In this document: positions 11,701-21,775 of the stretch, in pieces
How the letters are laid out: every line of letters starts with the position of its first letter
How positions within the stretch are numbered: position 1 is the stretch's first letter
Made by a program: the position numbers and the translations under genes
Notes under the pieces: model-generated
What the model saw: only the letters and a program-made list of their open reading frames with translations
Told to the model about the DNA's origin: nothing
Databases searched by the model: none
NCBI RefSeq assembly: GCF_040958095.1
Contig: NC_091160.1
Coordinates: 43,789,646-43,853,645 of the forward strand
Direction: 5' to 3'
From: Procambarus clarkii
Lineage: Eukaryota > Arthropoda > Malacostraca > Decapoda > Cambaridae
DNA length: 64,000 nucleotides

Positions 11701-14700
11701 CAGAGTCTTACCCAGAAGCTTCACACACAAGAAGAAGAATACAAACAATCATTGCAGAAGCTCAAGGTATTTATGGTTACAAGGGAACTATCAGGGAAAA
11801 AGTGAAAAGCCTGTATAGCACTTGGAAGGGATAAGGATTTGGGATGGGAAGGGATGGTGCCCAATCATTTGGATGGTCAGGAATTGAACGCCGACCTGCA
11901 TGAAATGAGGCCGTCGCTCTACCGTCCACCCCAAGTGCTTGGGCAGTATTTCTGTTTAAATACCTGGTTTTGGAAAGAGAATAGTAAGATATGCTGGGGA
12001 ATGCAGATGATGAGTCACAATAACATAGCTGTAGATATGATATCCAAACCGCACATCAGAAAATGCAGAAACGACAACATTTCAGTCCATCGTGGACTAT
12101 GATACAACTTATTAATGGTCCAGGACAGAGCAAAACATTGTCATTTATTCACTTTCTGATGTGAGCTTTGGATACCATGCAGGTGAATGTCACAATAACA
12201 AGGCCAGAACACTTTCTGATGTGGGCTTTGGATACCATGCAGGTGAATGTCACAATAACAAGGCCAGAACAAATAACCTAACCAACACACATGAAATGAA
12301 AGTGATGACATTTCGGTCCAACCTTGACCCTTATCAAATCATGATAACATAGGTGTTTTGACCTGAAAGTCCAGGATGGACTGATAAGTAGTCGCTTTAA
12401 TTTCATGTATGGAAGTGGGTCATTCACATAAAATATTTTTGTGTAACATCTACTTACACTGCATATCAGCCACTTAATCTTCCAATTAAAAACCCCAAAT
12501 TTTATCATTTGTACAATATGTATCTTGAATAATTGTAATCACTCAGGCCGAAGTACTCGCATATGAATCTGGTGAAAAAGCGGCCGAGGTTGAACTTCTA
12601 AAAGAACGCGTTTTATTGTTGGAGGAGGAAGTGAGAGAACAAGAACACAAAGGTGATGAAGCAAAGATTGAATTGAAAAAACTTCGAAAAGAAGGTAGGC
12701 AAAAAAAAAAAAAGTATAAAACATTTTCAATCATCTTAGTACATAATAGAAATACTATACTCAACAAATTACTTTATAGGACATTATCTTCAGTAAAGAA
12801 TCATTGATTTAAGCAGAATCTCCCAGTCTGTGTTTAATGGTTAAGATGTTAACGCAAGCAAAAGCACATATAGTCACGCCAAACATTTAGTATTCCTTAC
12901 TCAAGGTTATAGTTTGTATTAACCTTTTGTTAAGTGTATCTTACTTAAATACACTTCCAGACTTTGTGCCTTCTTTTGATACTAAGCATCTCTTATTGTG
13001 TCATTTATATCCATCACTTGAAACTGTCAAGTGGACCTTTCTTTGAATACAATTTTATATTTAAAAGTACTGAAACAAAACATGGATTGTGTGATATAAG
13101 ACAGCATAAAAGTGTAGTTTAGTATTACGTTTTGATAATATTAGCCTCTAAAGTTCGGTGGCATTTGCCCCGTGTTCATACTTTTTAATACATGAAGAAT
13201 CTTTTAAGCGTTGATGCAACCTGTTCTTATGAACAAAGACCAAATGCTCATTTAATCCACCCTCCAACACCCTGTTTATGACTGTACAATACCCTACACA
13301 CTAGTCACAACTGGTGATGTCTGTACTTTTCTCAGTGTTTCATTCACATTCTCTGCTCAAATTGAATCACTCCTCTCTAAATGCTTCATCTGCATACTGC
13401 AAATACTAATAATTGCCAACAGGGCCTAACCTAAGTTAGGCTGAGCAATTCAACACATTCTATTACAGTATGTAATAGCAACATATTTGAGAAAATAGAA
13501 ATTTTGATATTGCAATTTGTTAAAATTTACATTTTGACTTGTAATGTATACTCACGAATTGCTGGACGATGGCTTACAATTCCTACCTTACAATTTTTTG
13601 CAGCCGAGGAGCAACGACGTCAAATAAGATTGCTCCAACAAAGTTCAAGTAGCAACAGTATCAACAATCTTTACCACAGCAAAACATCAGCTGATGTGTT
13701 GGAACCATTGTCACTCAGCAGGCCTAGCACCGTGCTAGAGTCTCAACCAGGGATTCCTGCTCCTCCTCCACCTCCTCCGCCACCCCCTCCTCCGCCTCCT
13801 CCGATGTCTCTTCCTCCACCACCTCCACCACCCCCTCCCCCACCTCCTACAGGTCCCCTTCCACCACCACCGCCGCCGCCACCACCACCAGCCAACCCAG
13901 TAACTACATTAGCTACCTTAATAGGCGCTTCCAAACAAAACAGAAAAGATAAGGAAGCAAATGGTTCAGGTAAGCTATCAGAACTTGTGTCTATCTTCTT
14001 TAATGGTTTATCTGAGCAACTTTATGCTTTTGTAATGGTAATGGGACAAAGTATTGTTCCATTACAAAAGGCAACTGTGTACGCATGCCAGTGCTGATGT
14101 TGCAGTCTGTTTCATCTGTTCACACTCAATGATCACAGTTCACAAAGTAACAAATAGGTACCTGACACAGGAGACATCTCCCGTCACGCAGGGTGCAGTT
14201 GCACCTCCACAGATCTCCAGTATCATATGCAGGCGATGAGTCACAATAACGTGGCTGAAGTATGTTGACCAGACCACACACTAGAAATTGACTAGTAAGT
14301 AAGATTCAGATTCGTCGTCCCTTCAATTTCTAGTGTGTGGTCTGGTCAACTCCAGTATCATCTATTGATACTGGTAATGGCTCAAAAGGGCCACCACTTA
14401 CGGGCTATTCATGCCCGTGCCACCTTTTAGGTGGCTTAATCTTCATCACTCTTCATCATCAGGTACCTGAGAGTCGGACAACTGTTCTGGGTTGCATCAT
14501 GGGGGAAGATCAGTCGTTAGGCAAGGTAGATCTTGATAAGCCTCACAGGCTTTTTATCCCCAACAACAGAAACTGTATCATGCATGTAGCTAGCTAAAAG
14601 ACACACAAATTTCTCTGAACTTCTGATATTCCCAGCATCAAACTTAGTTGTCTTTCCTTTCGTTACATACAAAGAAACCTATAACAATGTGATAGGGATT

Positions 14701-16589
14701 TATCCATCCACTTCCTTGTTCAATATAAATTTTTTAGTTGTTCTATATTAAAGTTCCTTGCTGGGCTTCTGCTATTACAATTTTGTAATGTATGTAATAC
14801 AGGTACTTCAGATTTTCTAATGCCATATCGTAACATACAAATAATGCAGGAGCAAGATTTAGATACAGCTTAGTATCTACTGTATAAGCAAATTTGAAAA
14901 TGGATGCATATTAAGACTGTTTCTATTTTATATGAATAAAATAACTAATGGGGTTAGTTATGTTTCCATTAAGTTGGCAACACACTTAACGTGTTTGTTG
15001 TTGTTCTCCTAACAAAATTCTCTATTTTAAACTTTGTTACATTACTCTGTATTTAATTCAGCTTAGAATAGATGAGGTCTAATCCATATACTGTACCATA
15101 TTTTTTTATTTAAAGGGCATTGGTTTTTCCTACGACACTTAGTCTGACATCAATGACTTGAATATTGCTTTGCTACCAGTCTATTATTGGTCAATCAATA
15201 AATTAAGACGATGCTTTTGGGGGATTTCAATATACTGTATGCCTAGTAGTGTTCTTTACCATCTTGCTTAATAATTAAATTGTGTGGTGGTTTCAACAGA
15301 TCCTTCTAATCTAATCTTTAAAATACAGTACAAGGAATTTTGTCTTGAAGATAATTCATATTTTTTTGTGTAGGATGCTTTTTTTGTTGCTGTTGTTGGT
15401 TACTTTTGTCATATTACTAGTTTCTGATGGCTAAATAACTATATTAGGAATGAAGGTATCACCCCAAGTCCTTGAACCAACCCATTCAGTAAGAGTTTTA
15501 ACTCTATGATCTTGAGTTTAGTTCAAATATGAAATGTACTGGAATTGGCAAATTCTTTATTTCCATACTCCAAGCATCAGCACTCTAGGTAGCATGTTCA
15601 AAGCACTACGTATAGTCTAACTTCCCTCGGCCACAGAATGGAACTTTATACATTCCATCTTTTCTTAAATATAATGCACACAAAAGTACTCCTAATTATT
15701 GTGCCACTAAATTAAACTTCGTCATTGCGTATAACAATATAAGAATACTATACTGTATTATATAATCCTTCACTGATTCGGGACAATAAATGGGTTATTA
15801 ATGTGCACATTGATATAATCTTAGAATTAAATAAAAATTGCAGATAATGGAGGCAAAGGGGGTGGAATGGATGATCTCATCAATCAAATTAAGCAAGGAG
15901 GAGTCAAGTTGAAGTCGACCAAACCATATGGAATTGGATATATCAGCAAGAAGACAGATCCCGAGTTGAAAGAAAAGCCCGCTGATGCTGTCCAGGAGAT
16001 GAAGAGCATTCTTGCAACCATGAAACGTGGACGCCATGGAAGATTAAAGCCCTCAGCAATTTCTCAAGAGTCAAAATCCCGCACTATAAAGACTAAAAAG
16101 AAGGAAAAGAAAGAATTTACATCTGAAGACAAACAAAAGTCTACAAGTGACAACAGTGCAGCAGATGAGAGTTGTTCCGCTACACAAACAAAGGAAAATT
16201 CTCCCGAAGCAGAAACATGTTCTCTGGAAATATCTGCAACTTACAAAGAGAAGAAAAACTTGACTGGAGAGACAAAAACTTCAGAAGATATTTCAACAGC
16301 CAAAGACACCTGTGAAACGGAAGACAACAATACAATTAAAAACGGAAATCACACTACAAAGGACACATCATCTGAGGACACTCCAACATCAGCCAGTGCA
16401 TCTTATACTCTAAAGCTAAATACCAGCTATGTAGATGCAGACGAGTGTTCTAGTCGTGAAGCTACCCCACCTGCTGCTGGCAGTACAGAAAAACCCAAGG
16501 AACAGGTAAATGGTCGCCCATCTCCAGTCCGAGCCATTTCATCAACTACCATATTTTTGAGGAACAGTCGAAGTCCTTCACAAGATTGA
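8552..16589 (+). CDS. shtn1-like: Shootin-1 homologue, 3' seven exons
   Basis: Exons: 8,552-8,759; 9,433-9,566; 10,711-10,851; 11,605-11,766; 12,547-12,694; 13,604-13,969; 15,844-16,589 (stop TGA). All six introns are GT-AG and the frame joins cleanly, giving 634 residues without the N-terminus. Vertebrate shootin-1 links retrograde actin flow to adhesion molecules in growth cones. Support for this family is collinearity: NKNLRREANTYKRQSALLMQR matches the family's repeated KRQS-type blocks, coiled coils run to about residue 265, polyproline lies at about 318-364, a WH2-like motif at 398-411, and then AVQEMKSILATMKRGRHGRLK. The tail is Ser/Thr/Lys/Glu-rich. Roughly the first 100 residues are missing; their exons should lie left of the window, beyond the LTR element. 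The family call is strong, while actin function in this animal is inferred. Confidence 0.85.
8870..9110 (+). mobile_element. SINE-like element in shootin intron
   Basis: A B-box-like CAGGTTCAATACCCAG near 8,920 is followed by a body ending in the R2 block (GCATCCTGGGAAAGGTCGGT, ACCTTGATAAGCC). It is probably tRNA-derived and diverged. Confidence 0.5.
9433..9566 (+). CDS. shtn1-like: Shootin exon b
   Basis: The acceptor is TTTCACAG and the donor CTTCAG/GTGAGA. The split codon G/CC restores Ala. It encodes charged heptads (LEMDVASLTAEANKAKQEE). Confidence 0.8.
10057..10135 (+). mobile_element. Hairpin-chain retroposon, 3' part
   Basis: Contains the last two hairpins (CAGGCTATTCATGCCTG; GCCACCTCTTGGGTGGC) and the ATCAATCAATC tail. 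The flanks carry an imperfect repeat of CAAATTGCC. Confidence 0.7.
10135..10232. repeat. Minisatellite, 24-bp unit
   Basis: About four tandem copies of TTCCCACAGCTTCCTCACGC plus TTCC, lying inside a shootin intron. Confidence 0.9.
10507..10666 (-). mobile_element. Palindromic-head retroposon Pal-2 (minus)
   Basis: A 13-bp direct repeat, CATTAAAGGCCAT, flanks it at 10,507-10,519 and 10,654-10,666. Read on the minus strand, two inverted arms containing the GGCCGTGATGAG/GGTTCGAA sequences are followed by a single-copy tail, TTTGATGCATCACGC. A second copy is at 62,633. Confidence 0.8.
10711..10851 (+). CDS. shtn1-like: Shootin exon c
   Basis: The acceptor is TTTGTACAG and the donor AAG/GTATGG; both ends are phase 0. 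The stretch MGRVSVLVLDEVEALQAQL aligns with the CNRVSMLAVEEYEEMQ-type segment of vertebrate shootin. Confidence 0.8.
11395..11510 (+). mobile_element. SINE S2 fragment
   Basis: Contains CCCATCCCAAATCCTTATCC, then AAGTGCTATATAGTTG and CTCCTGATAATTC, the body and tail shared with the S2 copies at 11,780 (minus), 17,921 and 29,985. Confidence 0.55.
11605..11766 (+). CDS. shtn1-like: Shootin exon d
   Basis: The acceptor is TTTTTAAACAG and the donor AAG/GTATTT. It encodes a second block, ALARQSAVALADV, similar to the one in exon a; this fits the internal repetition of the family. Confidence 0.8.
11780..11960 (-). mobile_element. tRNA-derived SINE, family S2 (minus)
   Basis: The minus strand carries an A-box-like GGTAGAGCGACGG, then GCATGAA..., then a B-box-like GGTCGGCGTTCAATTCC, followed by the S2 body. 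Confidence 0.6.
12000..12110 (-). mobile_element. Diverged Pal-1 relative
   Basis: GATGAGTCACAATAACATAG and ACATTTCAGTCCATC resemble the tail and arm of Pal-1. The copy is degenerate and has no clear arms. Confidence 0.4.
12151..12270. repeat. 60-bp direct duplication
   Basis: Two adjacent copies starting ACTTTCTGATGTG at 12,151 and 12,211, differing at GAGC versus GGGC. Confidence 0.9.
12547..12694 (+). CDS. shtn1-like: Shootin exon e
   Basis: The acceptor is ATCACTCAG and the donor GAAG/GTAGGC, ending in phase 1. It carries Leu/Glu/Lys heptads, LLKERVLLLEEEVREQE. Confidence 0.8.
13604..13969 (+). CDS. shtn1-like: Shootin exon f (polyproline)
   Basis: The acceptor is TTTTTTGCAG and the donor TCAG/GTAAGC. 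After a Ser/Asn-rich linker come three proline runs (14, 12 and about 10 residues) split by MSL and TGPL, then ANPVTTLATLIGASKQNRK. Such tracts typically bind profilin, SH3 or WW partners. Confidence 0.85.
14156..14470 (+). mobile_element. Hairpin-chain retroposon interrupted by Pal-1
   Basis: The outer element is flanked by the 10-bp repeat AGGTACCTGA (14,156-14,165 and 14,461-14,470). Its hairpins run from GGAGACATCTCC through GGTGCAGTTGCACC, the CCAGTATCA stem, the TGGCTC stem, ACGGGCTATTCATGCCCGT and the GCCACC stem. Pal-1 is inserted inside the third hairpin. Confidence 0.8.
14215..14361 (-). mobile_element. Palindromic-head retroposon Pal-1 (minus, nested)
   Basis: A perfect 12-bp target duplication, CTCCAGTATCAT, occurs at 14,215-14,226 and 14,350-14,361. 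On the minus strand arms of about 26 bp (GTTGACCAGACCACACACTA onward) surround an unpaired centre, and the tail ends GACTCATCGCCTGC. Confidence 0.85.
14640..15840. other. Shootin intron, no recognised feature
   Basis: AT-rich intronic sequence. I see no exon, repeat array or complete transposon. Confidence 0.5.
15844..16589 (+). CDS. shtn1-like: Shootin last exon (WH2-like motif and tail)
   Basis: The acceptor is AAAATTGCAG. It encodes GGGMDDLINQIKQGGVKLKS, then AVQEMKSILATMKRGRHGRL, then a long hydrophilic Ser/Thr/Lys/Glu tail ending NSRSPSQD. The stop TGA is at 16,587-16,589. Confidence 0.85.
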
Positions 16590-16652
16590 TCAATTATAAT
16601 TTTTAACAGGAGTAAATTGAAAAATGTTAAAAAAAAAAAAATGCTTAAGGAT

Positions 16653-16658
16653 AATAAA
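16653..16658 (+). terminator. Polyadenylation signal of shootin
   Basis: AATAAA lies 64 nt after the stop codon. It is the first good candidate; further AT-rich sequence downstream could hold a longer 3' UTR. Confidence 0.5.
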
Positions 16659-16659
16659 T

Positions 16660-17920
16660 ATATATGAGGCTAATCACAACTCCATTACATCTAACAAGAA
16701 ACAGGTAACCAACCTGATGCTTCACATTGTTCCCGACAGTTACAGTACTCACGTCTGCATTTAACATGCTTCATAAATGGTTTCTTGTATTCGGCTTTTG
16801 TCAAAGCAGTTGATGATATACAGTAATGCTTTTGTACTCGAGATTGTTACAGATATACACTGTATAGATTCAAAAGATAATAGCTGCAATACTGTACGTG
16901 TCATATCAAAATATATTTTCATATTACACATAATAGGCCACTTAAAATTGTGTTAATATCCTTGATAGAAGGATTAGGTATTGTGACTTCTGAACAAAAA
17001 GGTGCAGTACAATCACCTCGTTTCATTTTGTTATAGCTGATGTTAACAAGTATTCCCCATTTAAGTTCAATAGGGGGATACAATCCCCCCCATTGGATTG
17101 CAGCCAGTGTTTGCTGCATCCAATCAACTTTTTAAGTAGAGTTCTCACTGCTACTCTCTCAAACATATAGGGTAAATTTATCCCATTTGTAACCTTTAAC
17201 TGGTGAGAATGTGGACAAGAGAAATGCCCTCTTGGCACACAATTGTGGACAACAGACATCTCTTAGTACAACATCAGAATTTACAGCCGAATCTACCTGA
17301 GATCTCATTTTATTTTATATTCATTTTTGGTTATGGTCTTTGAAATAATGTACAGCTGTAATTAAAACCACAATGCCCTTTCATATTGTATCCAGTATTT
17401 TGTAGAGATAAAATGGTATGCAATAGGTAAAAATAAACTGCTCAACAGGGTCTAAATAGTGAAGCCATATTTTCACTATACAGATCCTTAAAAAAAATAT
17501 CAAACTTCATTGTTACAGTACCTTTTGACCCTCATGCTGTGGCTATGTATTTTTTGGCTGCTCTGTGGCAAAGTTTTTTCTATAAATGGAAGAAATGCTT
17601 GCAAAATAAAAATACACAGTACTGTACATACATGCATGAATAAAATGTCGACTTTCCATAGTTTGGCTGTGATGAAACGGTGATTGAAGGAACATTTTTA
17701 GATATTACTAAATGTGTATAATAACCTACATAAATAATTGAAACAATGCATAGGCACACCAATCCCTATGTTATGTAACCTAGCTTTTTCGTTTTCCTTC
17801 GTTCAATACTCTGCCGCGTACACTCCTAAGTTACACCAATAACACTACATTCCTGTGATTCACCGGCTTGGTTTTCATCAAAGTGAGGGCCTTGTAGCAC
17901 ATTTTCTCTACTAATATGCT
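16660..17920. other. 3' UTR or intergenic, nothing recognised
   Basis: AT-rich with only short ORFs. No family or repeat is recognised. Confidence 0.5.
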
Positions 17921-18135
17921 GCACAAAGCGAGACCATTGCACTATCATCCAGCCCAACGACTTGGGCTGGACAATAGAGCAATGGTCTCGCTTTGTGCGG
18001 GTCAGCGTTCAATTCCCAAGTGTCCAAATGGTTGGCACCATTCATTACTCTTATCCCATCCCAAATCCTGAACCTGATCCCTTTCAAGTACCATATAGTT
18101 GTAATAGCTTGTCACTTTCTCCTAATAATTGCCAC
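17921..18135 (+). mobile_element. SINE S2 with inverted-duplicated tRNA head
   Basis: Arms of 37 bp (17,921-17,957 and 17,962-17,998, about 34 paired) enclose the 4-nt loop CGAC. The right arm is the tRNA-like head (AATAGAGCAATGGTCTCGC), continuing to a B-box-like GGTCAGCGTTCAATTCC and the ordinary S2 body and tail (CTCCTAATAATT). The left arm is an inverted copy of that head only. Confidence 0.75.
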
Positions 18136-18349
18136 TCCCCCTAATAAAATCACCTATCAGGCATTGAACCCCCAACACAGCCTCCACACAATCATCATAT
18201 GAACCACATCTCGTCACATTTTGTAGTATGTAGCACAAAATTTGCTCCACTTGATAACCTGTAACAGTAGGCTCAACCAATTTGTTCTGGTTTCAATTTT
18301 CAGGTTGGTAAGGGATGCAGTTTCCATACATTGCTGCTTCTCTTCTCCC

Positions 18350-18465
18350 TTCAGTAACTATGTGCCTGAAAGTTAAACTGTTGTGATTCATATCCTGGGA
18401 GAATGGTCAATTTGTGACTAGAAACCTCACCAAGCCTAGTAGAATTTGTTTCCCCCCAACAGTGG
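18350..18465 (+). repeat. Fragment of dispersed repeat R2
   Basis: A diverged version of the R2 block (ATCCTGGGAGAATGGTCA... and CTCACCAAGCC). Confidence 0.35.
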
Positions 18466-18975
18466 CTAATTGTTTCCACCAATCCACACTTGTTGCAAGC
18501 ATTGACATTTTCATTTGAATCTGTATCATATAGCACTACGTTTTCTGCACTTGGCAACTAAAAGAATGACTGTTGGTGGTGCATCTTCATGCATGCCATT
18601 TATAACTCCTTCCCTCTGCTTGGTATTAGTTCCTTATTTCATCATCTGATGAGCAATATTTAAGTTCAATATTTGTGATGCTGTATGTTCATTATCACAA
18701 AGATCTTCCAGGTCTTGCAAAGTCTTGGTAATATTGTACTGCATTCACGGTCATTTGTGTGGTAGCTTTGTGAACACTTAGAGCTGGAAGGGCGAGACAT
18801 CGTTATATAATGTCCAGAAGGAATGCTAGTGATCTGGACTTGCCACCAACCACGAAGCCTGGTTGGATACCAGGCCACAGGAACATTGAGCCTCGGAACC
18901 AACAAAAGGTAATCGAAAAGTATGTGGGCAATAGCATGAGGGTTAATCCATGTTGTTAATATATATATTAATCAT
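18466..18975. other. Unannotated
   Basis: No gene or repeat family is recognised here. Confidence 0.4.
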
Positions 18976-18979
18976 AACA

Positions 18980-19090
18980 TACTGAAGCCATTCAATGGGT
19001 GAACCCATATCCCTGAACTCCTTGGGTACACACACTCAGGAACGTAGATTTGATCCTATTGCACGGCTTCAGTATGTGATTTTCTCATAT
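18980..19090 (-). repeat. Old SINE-like fragment
   Basis: Similar to 8,150-8,300 (GGGTGAACCCATATCCCTG; TTTGATCCTATTGCA). Confidence 0.4.
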
Positions 19091-19802
19091 CACATTTTTG
19101 CAATTTCACTGTGCATCTTAATCATAGGTTTTATCAGAAACTTTTGAGTTCTGAAAGTCATGTGTATTTTAGAGGTTCTCTGTGTAAATACTATAGATTG
19201 TGCCGTGTATATCTGCATCTCTTCCACTATATTAACTTACACCTTCTGTGAAGGCAACATACATTGTGGTTTATCCAAATATCATTTATACGATAACTGG
19301 GTTAGAACCCATTGTTTTTAAACAAAATTAATGTAATAGCATGCAACTCAAATATCTTGAATTCCTAAACCTTACAATCTGATACTGCGTTATCAAACCC
19401 ATTTGATATGTATTCAGGCTGGTCGAGTGGTATTCTAATCATTTAAAATGTCACCTGTACAAGTTCCTGTATAATAAACTTGATACCAGTTAAGTGTATG
19501 ACTTCTCGTTATGCATTTTCACTAGCTTTTCTTCCTATACAACATTTGAATTGAAGCAACGTCGTCCGGCAATAGAAGTGCGAGATAACTCGAACAAGAG
19601 AACGAGGAACTTCACCATGGATAAGAAGGTTGAGCTATTAAGCCTCAAAAGTGCAGTCATCATCATGTGCTGATTTTCTGGCCACTACGACACTCACATG
19701 ACTACACTGGTTATTGTTGCTTGGTTTATATACCAGTTGCAATATTACATGGGGCATTACAGTTCTATGTGGATGTAACCAACAGACCAATGACAAAATC
19801 TG

Positions 19803-19876
19803 ATTACATTGTTGTTGTTTTAGATTTAGCTACTCAAAGAAATATCCATGTAGCACGGGCTATAGTGAGCCCATAC
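19803..19876 (+). repeat. Dispersed repeat R3 (GGGCT hairpin)
   Basis: TAGATTTAGCTACTC is followed by GTAGCACGGGCTATAGTGAGC. The same combination is at 50,510-50,655 and 58,757-58,832. Confidence 0.6.
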
Positions 19877-19944
19877 CTAGACATTTCTGATTACAGCATT
19901 TTATAATTGCTTACTATGCAAATAAGTTTATAGTGTACTAGGGG

Positions 19945-20015
19945 GTATACGATGACCTTGTCTTGCGATGATCTCGGGGCTCAACGTCCTCACGGCCCAG
20001 TCCCCAAACAGGCCC
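19945..20015 (-). repeat. SINE S1 / LINE-B tail fragment
   Basis: A diverged GATGATCTCGGGGCTCAACG with GGCCCAGTCCCCAAACAGGC matches the tail of S1. Confidence 0.5.
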
Positions 20016-20540
20016 ACCTTCACACAACTATTTGGTTCTTACTGCTAGTATTTGAATCTTACCTGGGTGGTACGTTAGTATGCAGCCCATCCTCCTGTTT
20101 CCATAGTACTTATAGTAACGATATGGACCATAGTATGTATATTGACTTGATGGACAATTAGAAAGTAGAATTTGGTACGGTACTATTAAATTTGGACAAA
20201 CTGGGAAAAGTTCTTTATTTGTTGCTAATAAAACTAAACCTAATGTAACTATCCTAGGCCTAATATATGTTATCTAAGGCCTTGAATATACGTCTGAGTT
20301 TTAGCTTTATTTTGCCCAGACTAAGTGAATACTATAGTACCAAATTCTATTAAGTGTCCATTATATCAATACATGTATGACAGTGCACATAGTTACGAAA
20401 ACAGAAGGAAGGGTTGTAGTACGAGCCCAGACACAATCGCAGCAAAGGAGCTGGTTTGACGACATCAAGGCTGTGCCAGTAACGGGTTTACATGCAACAA
20501 GTGTACCTATTATATTGTAGCACTACATACTGTAGCGATA

Positions 20541-21165
20541 AAGCACCTAAATTATTGAAATCGTCTCGAAGCTCTCCAAATTACTCGCTAGAAAGACAAC
20601 GGGAGAGATATCAAATATTATACACATGGAAGATACTGGAGGGCCAAGTCCCAAATCTACACAGTAAAATAACAACATACTGGAGTGAATGATATGGAAG
20701 AAAATGCAGAATTGAGAGAGATATGAGATATAACCAAGAGTTGTTACATTCTTGTACAGCCACTAGTACGCGTAGCGTTTCGGGCAGATCCCTGGAATAC
20801 GATCCCCGCCGCGAAGACTTGTTGTTACAACCAAGTACACATTTTACTGTTGCGTTAAACAGAGACTACAGTTAAGGATTTGCGCCCAGTAAATCCTCCC
20901 CGGTCAGGATACGAACCCATGACAAAGCACTCGCCGAACGCCAGGCGAGTGTCTTACCACTACACCACGGAGACTGTAATATAGAGAATAGAATAGAACC
21001 AGTGAAGAGCAGGGGTGCCATAGGCACAATCAGAGAACACTGTATAAACATCAGAGGTCCACAGTTGTTCAATATACTCCCAGTGAGTATAAGAAATATT
21101 GTGGGAACAACTGTGGACATAAAGATAAAACAAATTTTCTAAAAGAAGTGCCGGACCAACTGGGC
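20541..21165 (+). pseudogene. LINE-A RT C-terminal fragment, interrupted
   Basis: The translation matches the C-terminal part of the intact ORF at 50,944-52,674 (YSLERQRERYQ..YTWKILEGQVPNLHSKITTYWSE; GTIREHCINIRGPQLFN). It is broken by stops and by an inserted SINE-like block at about 20,750-20,985. It leads directly into the 120-bp array. Confidence 0.8.
20750..20985 (-). mobile_element. tRNA-derived SINE S5 inside LINE-A
   Basis: The minus strand shows a tRNA-like head, GTGGTGTAGTGGTAAGACAC, and a B-box GGGTTCGTATCC, then a tail with GCCCGAAACGCTACGCGTAC. The tail recurs at 39,940-39,975. Confidence 0.65.
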
Positions 21166-21775
21166 TGTGGTGGGTATGTGGGCCTGCGGGCCGCTCCAAG
21201 CAACAGCCTGGTGGACCAAACTCTCACAAGTCAAGCCTGGCCTCGGGCCAGGCTTGGGGAGTAGAACAACTCCCAGAACTCCATCAACCAGGTATATGTG
21301 GGCCTGCGGGCCGCGCCAAGCAACAGCCTGGTGGACCAAATTCTCACAAATCAAGCCTGGACTCAGGCCAGGCTTGGGGAGTAGAACAACTCCCAGAACC
21401 CCATCAACCAGGTATATGTGGGCCTGCGGGCCGCTCCAAGCAACAGCCTGGTGGACCAAATTCTCACAAATCAAGCCTGGACTCAGGCCAGGCTTGGGGA
21501 GTAGAACAACTCCCAGAACTCCATCAACCAGGTATATGTGGGCCTGCAGGCCGCTCCAAGCAACAGCCTGGTGGACCAAATTCTCACAAATCAAACCTGG
21601 ACTCGGGCCAGGCTTGGGGAGTAGAACAACTCCCAGAACCCCATCAACCAGGTATATGTGGGCCTGCGGGCCGCTCCAAGCAACAGCCTGGTGGACCAAA
21701 CTCTCACAAGTCAAGCCTGGACTCAGGCCAGGCTTGGGGAGTAGAACAACTCCCAGAACTCCATCAACCAGGTAA
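21166..21775 (+). repeat. 120-bp tandem array from LINE-A 3' end
   Basis: Five copies with a period of exactly 120 bp (GGCCTGCGGGCCGCTCCAAG at 21,181, with close matches every 120 bp). It is preceded by LINE-A coding sequence in the correct frame and orientation. The unit is the LINE's C-terminal coding end plus 3' end. Confidence 0.9.

Noticed and set aside
20872-21199. Minus-strand ORFs over SINE S5 and LINE-A
   Set aside because: They run across two transposon fragments in antisense.
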